Shown: positions 1-8,433 of the stretch, one piece after another
How positions within the stretch are numbered: position 1 is the stretch's first letter
Layout of the letters: every line of letters begins with the position of its first letter
NCBI RefSeq assembly: GCF_050859025.1
Contig: NZ_CP138200.1
Location: 2,914,001-2,978,000 of the forward strand
Source: Wukongibacter sp050859025
GTDB taxonomy: Bacteria; Bacillota; Clostridia; Peptostreptococcales; Caminicellaceae
DNA: 64,000 bases
Reading direction: 5' to 3'
Notes under the pieces: model-generated
Told to the model about the DNA's origin: nothing
Database searches by the model: none
The model's input: the letters and a program-made list of their open reading frames with translations, nothing else
Program-made: the position numbers and the translations under genes

Positions 1-1
1 A

Positions 2-208
2 GCAAACACTTTTTTACTAAACGAGACCATGCTTAAGGTTATGAAATACATACTTCAAACTGATATAGTAACAATTTCAAAAATTAAGCTAAATACCAAG
101 ATCACCAATAGGTTAAACTACATTATAGATAGTTATATTAAATTTCACCTTGAAAGAAAAAGATTTAAAAGTTTAGAATTTTTAAATAGTTTAAAGGAAA
201 TAAAATAG
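2..208 (+). CDS. recO: DNA repair protein RecO, C-terminal end (cut by window edge)
   Basis: An open frame enters from the left edge and encodes about 68 residues before a TAG stop. The tail, rich in Leu/Lys/Phe and containing RKRFKSLEFLNSL, resembles the C-terminal helical part of RecO, which mediates RecA loading in RecFOR recombination repair. No start is in the window. A recO gene just upstream of glyS is a common Firmicutes arrangement, which supports the call. The identification rests on a short C-terminal stretch and on context, so it is probable rather than certain. Confidence 0.6.
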   Translation, partial: ANTFLLNETMLKVMKYILQTDIVTISKIKLNTKITNRLNYIIDSYIKFHLERKRFKSLEFLNSLKEIK

Positions 209-336
209 GAAAGTTTTTAATAAGGATTTTAAAGTTAAACTTTTTCTATAGAAATTAAAGTGGAACTACTAATTTATACATATAATGGGAATTATATTTT
301 TATAAGTTTATAATTTCCTGTGTATTATAAAAACTC

Positions 337-374
337 AGGGACATCGAGTCCCTTCGTTTTGGTCAGAAATGACC
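337..374 (+). promoter_or_regulatory. Two tandem hairpins in the leader of the DUF4342 gene
   Basis: Two compact stems lie back to back just before the gene: AGGGAC/GTCCCT (337-342 with 348-353) and GGTCA/TGACC closed by a GAAA tetraloop (361-374). No T-run follows, so a simple terminator is unlikely. They may be a leader structure or mRNA-stabilising element; the function is unknown. Confidence 0.4.
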
Positions 375-401
375 TCAATAAAAATAAAGAGGTGATTGGC
401 A

Positions 402-920
402 GTGGAATTTACTTTGGAGCAAGTAGATGAGGTTAGAGAGAGAACTGGTGCATCTTATCAAGAAGCTAAAGAAGCTTTAGAAGAAGCAAATGGTGATGTA
501 TTGGAGGCAATAATTTATCTAGAATCAAAGGCGAAAGGTGGTACTAGAAATAATTTTTCCGATATGGGGAATGAGGTTATTGAAACACTAAAGGAAATTG
601 TTAGAAAAGGTAATGTAACAAGAATTTATCTAAGAAAAGATGGCGAAACAGTTATGAACATACCAATTACTGCTGGGGCCGTTGGGGCACTACTTTTTAC
701 CCCTGCGATTATAGCTGGTATTTTGGCTGCACTTGCTACGGGATGCAGATTAGAAATAGTTAAGGATGATGGTGAAGTTATAGACATACAGGATATCACA
801 GAGGATGCCCTTCATAATGTGAAGGAAAAAGTTGAAACTGCAAAAGATAGATTTGCAAAGATGAATAAAAAAGGGAATGTAACATACGAAGAAAGTAAAG
901 ATGAAGAAGTAGATGAGTAA
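402..920 (+). CDS. DUF4342 protein with N-terminal UBA/TS-N-like domain
   Basis: Encodes about 172 residues. Residues 1-40 (motif ERTGASYQEAKEALEEANGD) form a UBA/TS-N-like three-helix fold as in EF-Ts and NAC. Residues 50-125 match the DUF4342 pattern, a beta-rich segment with a hydrophobic stretch around GAVGALLFTPAIIAGILAAL that may be a membrane or amphipathic segment. The C-terminus is charged. GTG 402 is preferred because GAGGTG at 389-394 lies 7 nt upstream; TTG 396 would be only 1 nt from it. The molecular function of the family is not established. The gene stands alone between recO and the glyS T-box. Confidence 0.75.
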   Translation: MEFTLEQVDEVRERTGASYQEAKEALEEANGDVLEAIIYLESKAKGGTRNNFSDMGNEVIETLKEIVRKGNVTRIYLRKDGETVMNIPITAGAVGALLFTPAIIAGILAALATGCRLEIVKDDGEVIDIQDITEDALHNVKEKVETAKDRFAKMNKKGNVTYEESKDEEVDE

Positions 921-977
921 AAGAAATAGATAAATCTAGAAATTTTATTGTTTTAGATGTTTACAAATGAAACACAG

Positions 978-1195
978 TATGATAAAATCAATAAAAAATA
1001 ATGGATGCTATGACGGAGAAGAGTAACTAAGAGTGTTATCAAAGAGAGTCGGTGCTGCTGGAAATCCGATATAATAACTTAGTGAAGGGAGCTCATGAGC
1101 AATACAGGCTTAAGAGGGCGTATTTACGCCAAGCAGGGTGGAACCGCGGAAGAATACCTTTCGTCCCTTTTCAGGGATGAAGGGTTTTTTTATTT
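978..1195 (+). promoter_or_regulatory. T-box leader controlling glycyl-tRNA synthetase
   Basis: Contains the diagnostic T-box AGGGTGGAACCGCG (1135-1148), a stem I with an AGAGAG/GGTGCTGCTGG distal portion, and a terminator hairpin (1157-1183, CCTTTCGTCCCT with AGGGATGAAGG) followed by a T-run at 1184-1191. A -10-like TATGAT lies at 979-984. The stem I 3' strand carries GAAGGGAGC near 1084-1092, giving a GGG or GGA specifier, both glycine codons, consistent with the downstream gene. Uncharged tRNA-Gly should favour the antiterminator and raise glyS transcription. Confidence 0.95.
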
Positions 1196-1329
1196 GTAAT
1201 AATTTCTCCAAGAGAAAAGTAACAAAGGAGAAGGGGTTCTATGCCAAGAAGTTATCATTCTTGATAGCAAAACGGCTAAAGTCGTTTTTGTTTATAAATT
1301 TTAAAGTAATTAAAAGTTTAACACTCTAT

Positions 1330-1393
1330 TAGGGATTTAAGTAAAGACTCTAATTTATACATGTATAAATCAAGTTTTACTATGCAAACCCTA
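1330..1393. repeat. Family A palindromic repeat, short copy (A1)
   Basis: Imperfect inverted repeat: TAGGGATTTAAGTAAAG...TTTATACAT on the left is mirrored by ATGTATAAAT...TTTTACTATGCAAACCCTA on the right. It lacks the central loop seen in A5 (59586-59689). It sits between the glyS T-box terminator and the glyS start codon, so it lies in the glyS 5' UTR. Confidence 0.75.
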
Positions 1394-1420
1394 TACTATA
1401 GAATATTAGGAGGAATAATT

Positions 1421-2818
1421 ATGGCGAAAAAAGAACGTTCAACAATGGATAAAGTAGTATCTTTATCTAAGTCAAGAGGATTTATATTCTCTGGTTCAGA
1501 GATTTATGGTGGATTAGCTAATACTTGGGACTATGGTCCATTAGGTGTTGAATTAAAAAATAATGTAAAAAGAGCATGGTGGAAAAAATTTATACAAGAG
1601 AGTCCATATAACGTAGGATTAGATGCTGCAATATTAATGAATCCTGAAACATGGGTTGCGTCTGGTCACGTTGGAGGTTTTAACGACCCTCTTATGGATT
1701 GTAAAAAATGTAGAGCTAGATTTAGAGCGGATAAGTTAATAGAAGATAATTTAGCAGAAAATAATGAAGCTGAGCAAGTTGTTGATGGATGGTCAAATGA
1801 AAGAATGGAAAAGTATATAAACGATAAGGATGTTAAATGTCCTGAATGTGGTGAAGCAGATTTTACAAGTATAAGACAGTTCAATCTTATGTTTAAGACA
1901 TTCCAAGGTGTTGTAGAGGATTCTCAGGCAGAAATATTCCTAAGACCAGAAACAGCACAGGGTATTTTTGTAAACTTTAAAAACGTTCAAAGGGCATCAA
2001 GAAAGAAAATTCCATTTGGAATTGGTCAAATAGGTAAGTCCTTTAGAAATGAAATAACTCCTGGAAACTTTATATTTAGAATTAGAGAGTTCGAACAAAT
2101 GGAATTAGAATTTTTCTGTGAACCAGGCGAAGATCTAAAGTGGTTTAACTACTGGAAGAATTTCTGTAATAATTGGCTATTAGGCCTTAATATGAAGGAA
2201 GACAATATTAGACTTAGAGATCACGAGCAGGATGAGTTATCCCATTACAGTAATGCAACTACTGATATAGAATATAGATTCCCATTTGGATGGGGAGAAT
2301 TGTGGGGTATTGCTGATAGAACTGACTTTGACCTTAAGCAGCATATAGACCATTCTGGTGCTGATTTAAGCTATCAAGATCCTACCACAAATGAAAAGTA
2401 TGTTCCTTATTGTATAGAGCCATCCTTAGGAGCAGACAGAGTAACTCTAGCATTTTTAGTTGATGCATATGAAGAAGAGAAGTTAGAGGATGGTTCTGAA
2501 AGAGTTGTTCTTAAGTTACATCCAGCATTAGCACCATTTAAAGCAGCGATATTCCCTCTTACTAAAAAGCTTAGGGAACCAGCTGAAGAGTTATATAGTA
2601 AGCTGTCCAAGAAATTTATGGTGGATTATGACGAAGCTGGTAGTATTGGTAAGAGATATAGAAGACATGATGAGGCTGGAACACCATTATGTATAACTAT
2701 AGATTTTGATACCCTAGAGGATAATACTGTAACTGTAAGAGATAGAGATACAATGGAGCAGGTTAGAATAAAGATAGATGAATTAGAAGAATATATTAGT
2801 AATAAAATAGAATTTTAA
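1421..2818 (+). CDS. glyS: Glycyl-tRNA synthetase, single-chain (alpha2) class II type
   Basis: About 465 residues. Charges tRNA-Gly in the cytoplasm. Class II motif 2 is visible as FRNEITPGNFIFRIREFEQM, with the adjacent motif FRPETAQGIF and a C-terminal anticodon-binding domain (residues about 370-465, starting near KLHPALAPFKAAI). A CxxC...CxxC zinc-like insertion lies near residues 75-145 (DCKKC and CPECG). ATG 1421 is chosen because AGGAGG precedes it at the right distance; an in-frame upstream extension from 1361 reads through repeat A1 and is not credible. Regulated by the T-box. Terminator at 2839-2865. Confidence 0.97.
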   Translation: MAKKERSTMDKVVSLSKSRGFIFSGSEIYGGLANTWDYGPLGVELKNNVKRAWWKKFIQESPYNVGLDAAILMNPETWVASGHVGGFNDPLMDCKKCRARFRADKLIEDNLAENNEAEQVVDGWSNERMEKYINDKDVKCPECGEADFTSIRQFNLMFKTFQGVVEDSQAEIFLRPETAQGIFVNFKNVQRASRKKIPFGIGQIGKSFRNEITPGNFIFRIREFEQMELEFFCEPGEDLKWFNYWKNFCNNWLLGLNMKEDNIRLRDHEQDELSHYSNATTDIEYRFPFGWGELWGIADRTDFDLKQHIDHSGADLSYQDPTTNEKYVPYCIEPSLGADRVTLAFLVDAYEEEKLEDGSERVVLKLHPALAPFKAAIFPLTKKLREPAEELYSKLSKKFMVDYDEAGSIGKRYRRHDEAGTPLCITIDFDTLEDNTVTVRDRDTMEQVRIKIDELEEYISNKIEF

Positions 2819-2838
2819 TATAGAGATATATAATATTA

Positions 2839-2865
2839 AGGATAGCGAATACGCTATCCTTTTAT
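2839..2865 (+). terminator. Rho-independent terminator of glyS
   Basis: AGGATAGCG/CGCTATCCT perfect 9-bp stem with a 4-nt loop followed by TTTTATAATTT. Confidence 0.85.
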
Positions 2866-2889
2866 AATTTTCTATGTATTTCAACAAAA

Positions 2890-2976
2890 TTTACTTTGAG
2901 AATCTTTATAAAAGACTTTATTCCATTTTTCGAAAATTTATAGCTTAAAATTCATTATTTTAACAAATGTGTTATC
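2890..2976 (+). repeat. Possible dispersed repeat family E, copy 1
   Basis: The stretch containing TTGAGAATCTTTATAAAAGA and ending AACAAATGTGTTATCC resembles 56168-56246 (TTGAAAATCTTTATAAAAAA ... CAATTTGTGTTATACT). Both lie just before a gene promoter. Similarity is moderate and AT-rich, so this is tentative. Confidence 0.35.
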
Positions 2977-3088
2977 CTATTTATCCTCATTCAAAAATTT
3001 TTTAAAAAAATTTCTAAAACTAGAGACAAATTTGAATAAATAGTATATAATATTTCAGTAATAGTATAACACATTTAGCCTAAACGAG

Positions 3089-3727
3089 GTGATTATTATA
3101 GAATTTAATAGTCGACAAAGAAGAATAATTGAAATAGTGAAGAATAATGAGCCAATTACAAGTGAAAATATAGCTGATAAGCTGAATCTTACAAGGGCTA
3201 CATTAAGACCTGATTTTGCAATATTAACTATGTCTGGAATTCTTGAAGCCAGACCAAAGGTAGGATATTTTTATACGGGAAAAGGAGAAAAGGAAGATAT
3301 ATCTTATAAGGTTAGTGAAATTAGGGTTGCTGATATTAAATCAGTGCCTGTTGTTGTAGATGAAAAAACTTCAGCTTACGATGCAATAGTATCTATGTTC
3401 TTAGAAGATGTAGGAACAATATTTGTTATATCAAATGGTTATCTTACTGGAGTAGTTTCGAGAAAGGATTTTTTAAAAAGCTGTATAGGTGGAATGGATA
3501 TAAATAAGGTTCCTGTAGGGGTTATCATGACAAGGATGCCTAATATTGTTACGGTATTTGCTAATGAGACTGTATTAGAGGCGGCACAGAAAATAATTGA
3601 ACATGAGGTGGATAGTTTACCAATCGTTGAGAAGGAACTAATAGAAGAAAAAGAACATCTTAAAGTTTTAGGTAGAATATCAAAAACCAATATAACAAAG
3701 CTTCTAATAGAAATTGCAAATACATAA
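3089..3727 (+). CDS. ccpN: CcpN-family transcriptional repressor (HTH plus two CBS domains)
   Basis: 212 residues: N-terminal winged HTH (motif ITSENIADKLNLTRATLRPD, residues about 20-45) followed by tandem CBS domains (residues about 75-205, MFLEDVGTIFVI and VIMTRMPNIVTV). Strongly resembles Bacillus CcpN, which senses nucleotide/energy state and represses gluconeogenic genes. It precedes the PPDK regulatory protein and ppdK with a 36-nt gap, so it probably controls pyruvate-PEP interconversion. The first GTG (3089) overlaps the only Shine-Dalgarno (GAGGTGAT); ATT 3095 or ATA 3098 are better placed, so a non-AUG start is possible. Confidence 0.92.
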   Translation: MIIIEFNSRQRRIIEIVKNNEPITSENIADKLNLTRATLRPDFAILTMSGILEARPKVGYFYTGKGEKEDISYKVSEIRVADIKSVPVVVDEKTSAYDAIVSMFLEDVGTIFVISNGYLTGVVSRKDFLKSCIGGMDINKVPVGVIMTRMPNIVTVFANETVLEAAQKIIEHEVDSLPIVEKELIEEKEHLKVLGRISKTNITKLLIEIANT

Positions 3728-3763
3728 ACTGTTTTATATGTATTGAATGGGAGGAAATGAAAT

Positions 3764-4579
3764 ATGGATGATAGATTGTTTGTTTATATTTTATCAGATT
3801 CAATAGGAGAAACTGGTGAACAAGTTGCGAAGGCTGCAGCGGCACAATTTAAGGATGTAGATTATGTGCTTAAAAGATTTCCCTATGTCTCTGAAAAAGA
3901 ACAGATCGAGAATATTATTGAAAGGGCATCTAATTTGAAATCAATAGTTATTTTCACAACTGTTATTGAGGAATTAAAAGAAACAATAATTATTGAATGT
4001 GAGAAGAATAATGTACAATATGTAGATATTATGTCTCCTCTACTAAATTCATTCCACAATGTTGTAGGTAATGAACCAGTACATGAACCTGGTACAATGA
4101 GGCGATTAGATGAAAGATACTTTAAAAGAGTGGCTGCCATTGAGTTCGCAGTAAAATATGATGATGGTAAGGATTCGAGAGGAATAAAGAAGGCAGATAT
4201 AGTACTTATTGGTGTTTCTAGAACGTCAAAAACGCCTCTAAGTATGTATCTTGCTCATAAGAATATAAAAGTTGCCAATGTGCCTTTAGTACCTGAAGCA
4301 CCTTTACCTCAAGAGCTTTTTGAGATACAACCAAAAAAGATTATGGGATTAACTGCTAATCCAATTAAATTGAATGAAATAAGACAGGAAAGGTTAAAGG
4401 CTTTAGGATTAAGTAATAATGCTTCATATGCAAATCTGGAAAGGATATTAGAGGAATTGGAGTATGCTGAAAAGCTTATGAAAAAGCTAGGCTGTCCAGT
4501 TATTGATGTTTCCAGCAAGGCTGTAGAGGAAAGCGCTAGTATAATCATGGAAATAATGAGAGAGAATGGTCTAATATAA
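3764..4579 (+). CDS. PPDK regulatory protein (bifunctional kinase/pyrophosphorylase, PDRP family)
   Basis: 271 residues, normal for the PpsR/DUF299 family. Such proteins inactivate pyruvate phosphate dikinase by ADP-dependent phosphorylation of a Thr next to the catalytic His and reactivate it by phosphorolysis. The P-loop-like motif GVSRTSKTPLS is at residues 150-160, and the N-terminus VYILSDSIGETGE is typical. It lies between the CcpN-like repressor and ppdK (23-nt gap), the expected partnership: the substrate enzyme is the next gene. Confidence 0.95.
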   Translation: MDDRLFVYILSDSIGETGEQVAKAAAAQFKDVDYVLKRFPYVSEKEQIENIIERASNLKSIVIFTTVIEELKETIIIECEKNNVQYVDIMSPLLNSFHNVVGNEPVHEPGTMRRLDERYFKRVAAIEFAVKYDDGKDSRGIKKADIVLIGVSRTSKTPLSMYLAHKNIKVANVPLVPEAPLPQELFEIQPKKIMGLTANPIKLNEIRQERLKALGLSNNASYANLERILEELEYAEKLMKKLGCPVIDVSSKAVEESASIIMEIMRENGLI

Positions 4580-4602
4580 GCCAAAATAAGGGGGAAATTA
4601 TA

Positions 4603-7239
4603 ATGAAAAAATTTGTTTACTCTTTTGATGAAGGAAATAAAGAAATGAAATCACTTCTTGGAGGTAAGGGAGCTAATTTGGCTGAGATGAGTAAGATTGG
4701 CCTACCGGTTCCATCAGGATTTACTATAACAACTGAGGCATGCAATAAATACTACGAAGATGGAAAAAGCATTGATCCTTCTATAAAGGAAATGATTTTT
4801 TCAAATCTTGATAAGCTAGAAAAGACAACCAATAAAAAATTAGGAGATTTAAATAATCCCTTACTCGTATCCGTAAGGTCTGGTGCTGTTATTTCTATGC
4901 CTGGGATGATGGATACAGTTCTTAATCTAGGGTTAAATGATGAAGCAACCGAGGGATTGGGAAATTTAACTAAAAATCCAAGGTTTGCATATGATAGCTA
5001 CCGTAGATTTATTCAGATGTTTGGAGATGTAGTTCTTGGCATAAGTAAATATAAATTTGATAATGTATTAGATAAGGTAAAGGAAGCTAATGGTATAGAG
5101 GATGATACAGAGCTTTCTGTTGAAAATTTAAAAGAAATTGTGAATAAATATAAGGATATTGTTAAGAAAGAAACAAAAAAGGGATTTCCACAGGACCCCA
5201 AGGAGCAATTGATGATGGCAGTTACAGCTGTTTTTGAATCATGGAATAATGCTAGAGCTATTGTCTATAGAAATATCAATGAAATCCCTCATCATCTTGG
5301 AACAGCTGTCAATATTCAATCAATGGTATTTGGAAACATGGGAGAATCATCTGGTACTGGCGTGGCTTTTACAAGAAATCCATCTACTGGTGAGAAAGAA
5401 TTGTTTGGAGAGTTTCTAATTAATGCTCAGGGAGAAGATGTTGTAGCTGGTATAAGAACACCTAAGGCTATCTCAGAGTTGAAGGATATTATGCCAAACA
5501 TCTATACTGAATTTGTTGAGGTTACTAAGATATTAGAAAAGCATTATAAAGATATGCAGGATATAGAGTTTACTATAGAAAATGATAAATTGTATCTATT
5601 ACAAACGAGAAATGGAAAGAGAACAGCAAAGGCAGCTGTAAATATAGCAGTTGAAATGACAAATGAAGGATTGATTGATAAGAAAGCGGCTTTAATGAGA
5701 TTAAATCCACAGCAGATTGATCAGCTTTTACATCCGACTTTTAAGCTTGATGAATTAGAAAAGGCTAGAAGAATTTCGAAGGGATTACCGGCTTCTCCAG
5801 GAGCAGCAACAGGAAAGGTATACTTTACTTCAGAGGAGGTAGTAGAAGCTTCTAGAAGGGGAGAAAAGGTTATACTAGTAAGAATTGAAACTTCTCCAGA
5901 AGATATTGAAGGAATGGTTAGTGCTGAAGGTATATTGACAACTAGAGGAGGAATGACCTCACATGCGGCAGTAGTTGCCAGGGGAATGGGTAAATGCTGT
6001 GTTGCTGGTTGCGGTGAAATAAAGGTAGATGAGCATAATAAGGTTTTCAGGATTGATGATATAGAAGTAAAAGAAGGTGATTTTATTTCCCTAGATGGTA
6101 ATTCAGGTATAGTATATGAAGGTATTATTGAAACAAAAAGTGCTGAGTTAATTGGTAGCTTTGGCAAGATAATGGAATGGGCCGATGAGATAAGAAGCTT
6201 AAAAATAAGAACAAATGCAGATACTCCTAGGGATTCAGAAGTGGCGGTAAATTTTGGGGCGGAAGGAATAGGTCTTTGTAGAACTGAGCATATGTTTTTT
6301 AAAGAGAATAGAATATTAGCCGTTAGGGAAATGATAGTGGCTAAAACTAAGGAAGAGAGAGAAAAGGCTCTTAATAAACTTTTACCATTCCAAAAAGAAG
6401 ATTTTATAGGTATATTTGAAGCAATGGAATCTAGACCAGTTACTATAAGACTTCTTGACCCTCCTCTACATGAGTTTTTACCGCATAAGGATGAGGATAT
6501 CAAGGCTTTGGCTGATGAGCTAAATCTTGATTATAATGGATTAAGAGAAACCATTGAAGATCTAAAGGAATTTAATCCAATGCTAGGACATAGAGGATGT
6601 AGGCTAGCCATTACTTATCCAGAAATATACCAGATGCAGGTAAGGGCAATTATATATGCTGCAATTCATGTTATACAGGAAAAGGATATAAAAGTGGAGC
6701 CTGAGATAATGATTCCTTTAATTTGCCATGAAAAAGAATTAGAAATTATAAAGAAATTAGTTAATGAAACTGCAAATGAAATTATGAGAGAAGAGAATGT
6801 TCAGTTAAAATATAAGGTAGGGACAATGATTGAGATTCCAAGAGCAGCACTCACAGCAGATGAAATTGCAAACCATGCTGAATTTTTCTCCTTTGGAACA
6901 AATGATTTAACTCAAATGACCTTTGGATTTTCAAGAGATGATTCGGGTAAATTTATTAACGAGTACAGAGAAAAAGAAGTATTTGAAAAGGATCCTTTTG
7001 CTAGACTGGACCAATCAGGTGTAGGTAAATTGGTAGAAATGGCAATAAAACTTGGTAGGTCTACAAGGAAAGATATAAAGCTAGGTATATGTGGAGAACA
7101 TGGTGGAGACCCAGACTCTATAGATTTTTGTCATAGAATAGGTTTGGATTACGTTTCTTGCTCTCCATTCAGAGTTCCTATTGCAAGACTAGCGGCAGCT
7201 CAAGCCGTAATCAAGAATAGAACAGACGAATGCAGATAG
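4603..7239 (+). CDS. ppdK: Pyruvate, phosphate dikinase
   Basis: 878 residues, full length. Catalyses reversible conversion of pyruvate, ATP and Pi to PEP, AMP and PPi. Domains in order: ATP-grasp nucleotide-binding domain (1-340), swivelling phosphohistidine domain (about 380-500) with TRGGMTSHAA and predicted phospho-His454, then the PEP/pyruvate TIM barrel (about 520-875) with the C-terminal GICGEHGGDP motif (Cys830). Thr452, two residues before the His, is the likely target of the upstream regulatory protein. Start supported by a GGGGGAAA ribosome site. Terminator at 7301-7337. Confidence 0.97.
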   Translation: MKKFVYSFDEGNKEMKSLLGGKGANLAEMSKIGLPVPSGFTITTEACNKYYEDGKSIDPSIKEMIFSNLDKLEKTTNKKLGDLNNPLLVSVRSGAVISMPGMMDTVLNLGLNDEATEGLGNLTKNPRFAYDSYRRFIQMFGDVVLGISKYKFDNVLDKVKEANGIEDDTELSVENLKEIVNKYKDIVKKETKKGFPQDPKEQLMMAVTAVFESWNNARAIVYRNINEIPHHLGTAVNIQSMVFGNMGESSGTGVAFTRNPSTGEKELFGEFLINAQGEDVVAGIRTPKAISELKDIMPNIYTEFVEVTKILEKHYKDMQDIEFTIENDKLYLLQTRNGKRTAKAAVNIAVEMTNEGLIDKKAALMRLNPQQIDQLLHPTFKLDELEKARRISKGLPASPGAATGKVYFTSEEVVEASRRGEKVILVRIETSPEDIEGMVSAEGILTTRGGMTSHAAVVARGMGKCCVAGCGEIKVDEHNKVFRIDDIEVKEGDFISLDGNSGIVYEGIIETKSAELIGSFGKIMEWADEIRSLKIRTNADTPRDSEVAVNFGAEGIGLCRTEHMFFKENRILAVREMIVAKTKEEREKALNKLLPFQKEDFIGIFEAMESRPVTIRLLDPPLHEFLPHKDEDIKALADELNLDYNGLRETIEDLKEFNPMLGHRGCRLAITYPEIYQMQVRAIIYAAIHVIQEKDIKVEPEIMIPLICHEKELEIIKKLVNETANEIMREENVQLKYKVGTMIEIPRAALTADEIANHAEFFSFGTNDLTQMTFGFSRDDSGKFINEYREKEVFEKDPFARLDQSGVGKLVEMAIKLGRSTRKDIKLGICGEHGGDPDSIDFCHRIGLDYVSCSPFRVPIARLAAAQAVIKNRTDECR

Positions 7240-7300
7240 AAATAAGGTTTGTAAAAAAATTATTTACTGCAAAGTAGGTCTGATTTCATTTTATAAATAA

Positions 7301-7337
7301 CCACGATTTCCAATAAGCATGGAAGTCGTGGCTTTTT
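7301..7337 (+). terminator. Terminator after ppdK
   Basis: CCACGATTTCC/GGAAGTCGTGG 11-bp stem followed by CTTTTT. Confidence 0.9.
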
Positions 7338-7412
7338 ATATTTTGGAGTTACTGATAATTGTGGGCTTCTTTTTTCGCCTTGATTCTAGTTCTATTTCGA
7401 GCATCTATATAT

Positions 7413-7428
7413 AGTTGCTTTCGCAACT
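7413..7428. promoter_or_regulatory. Palindrome AGTTGC-TTTC-GCAACT upstream of marR, candidate operator
   Basis: A perfect 6-bp inverted repeat (AGTTGC/GCAACT, 4-nt spacer) lies 36 nt before the MarR gene with no T-run after it. Its position suggests an operator for the MarR-type regulator (autoregulation); inferred only. Confidence 0.45.
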
Positions 7429-7464
7429 TTATTGTGATAAGATTTAGAGTAGGGTGATTGTAGT

Positions 7465-7923
7465 ATGGTAAATAAGGCTAAGAAGAACAAATCATATATT
7501 AAAGCAATTTCAGCAGTATACAGATATAGTCAAACATATATAGGAGAAAACGTAAAAAGATTCAATATTGGCAAGGGTCAATGGAGTTTTTTAACTCAAC
7601 TGCTTTTTAATGAGGATGGTTTGACTCAGGAGGAACTAAGCGAGAAATTACATATTGACAAGGCTAATACGGCCAGAGCGGTTAAGAAGTTGGAAAATGA
7701 AGGTTATGTCTATTGGGAAGTGGACCCCAAGGATGCAAGAAAAAAGAGAATCTATGTAACCAATAAATCTTTGGAATTTGAAGAAGAATTTCATCAAGTT
7801 TTTAAAGGCCTGAATAAAATATTGTCCAAAGGCTTTACGGAGGAAGAAAAAGATGCTGCTAGGAATTTGCTGTTTAGAATGCTGGATAATATTGTTGAAT
7901 ATAGAAGAGAGCAAGGAAAATGA
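7465..7923 (+). CDS. MarR-family transcriptional regulator
   Basis: 152 residues with a winged HTH (LTQEELSEKLHIDKANTARAVKKLE as recognition region, then wing DPKDARKKRIYVT at residues about 85-100) and flanking dimerisation helices, as in MarR/SlyA repressors. Start at ATG with AGGGTGATTG upstream. It precedes, with its own promoter region, the cobalamin-riboswitch operon; there is no direct sequence link to that operon beyond adjacency. Its ligand is unknown. The palindrome at 7413-7428 is a candidate binding site. Confidence 0.9.
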   Translation: MVNKAKKNKSYIKAISAVYRYSQTYIGENVKRFNIGKGQWSFLTQLLFNEDGLTQEELSEKLHIDKANTARAVKKLENEGYVYWEVDPKDARKKRIYVTNKSLEFEEEFHQVFKGLNKILSKGFTEEEKDAARNLLFRMLDNIVEYRREQGK

Positions 7924-8020
7924 GATTATATCCGATTCAGTAAGGATAATTGTATCATGACAGAATTTATTATACCTTTGATAAAGAATTATGTTGTAGC
8001 ATAATTAATATAAAAATTTA

Positions 8021-8125
8021 ATAGAGATAAGTAACTTGAAGATCTAACAAATTTCTGTGAAAAAATGTAGAAGCATTCATTATTTTCACAAAAATTTATT
8101 TTGAATCTTAATGTTGCTTATCTAT
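8021..8125. repeat. Family C palindromic repeat, copy C1
   Basis: About 105 bp, imperfect inverted repeat: left arm ATAGAGATAAGTAACTTGAA pairs with right arm TTAATGTTGCTTATCTAT, and inner arms TTTCTGTGAAAAAATG and CATTATTTTCACAAAAA also pair. Close relative at 31951-32045 and a deleted form at 17894-17943. It abuts the cobalamin riboswitch. Confidence 0.75.
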
Positions 8126-8127
8126 AG

Positions 8128-8300
8128 AAGATAGGTTTGGAAGGTATTTTATATCTTCCGATTAAAAGGGAAGTGAGTGTGAATCTCGCGCGATCCCGTC
8201 GCTGTAATAGAGGAGTTTTTGCAAAAAGCCACTGGATAACTGGGAAGGCTGCAAAAATGATGATACTTGAGCCAGAATACCTGCCTATTTCAAATACCCA
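8128..8300 (+). promoter_or_regulatory. Cobalamin (AdoCbl-type) riboswitch
   Basis: Carries AAGGGAAGTGAGTGTGAATC..GCGCGATCCCGTCGCTGTAA, the B12-box GCCACTGG (8229-8236) and the downstream GGGAAGG...GAGCCAGAATACCTGCC block. These are the hallmark conserved elements of the cobalamin riboswitch. Corrinoid binding is expected to favour the terminator at 8359-8402 and shut off the operon below. Confidence 0.97.
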
Positions 8301-8358
8301 AAATACTCTACGAGCGATAGAGATGGTATGTACGTGTTGGTTAACGTGAATGGTTTAA

Positions 8359-8402
8359 CAACTCTCCGTCTTATTAAAACTTAGAGACTGGGAGTTTTTT
8401 AT
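8359..8402 (+). terminator. Riboswitch expression-platform terminator
   Basis: AACTCTCCGTCT pairs with AGACTGGGAGTT and is followed by TTTTTATTTT. It sits between the aptamer and the first gene, so transcription termination is the likely output. Confidence 0.85.
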
Positions 8403-8433
8403 TTTGAAGATTTAATGATTAAGGAGGATTTTT

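Noticed and set aside
1138..1332. Frame over the T-box and glyS leader
   Set aside because: Lies across the T-box, its terminator and repeat A1; no ribosome site.
5721..6503. Long minus-strand frame inside ppdK
   Set aside because: Shadow of ppdK; no ribosome site and Ser/Leu-rich, as antisense frames in AT-rich genes usually are.
8137..8349. Frame over the cobalamin riboswitch
   Set aside because: Covers the conserved aptamer; composition follows the RNA motifs.
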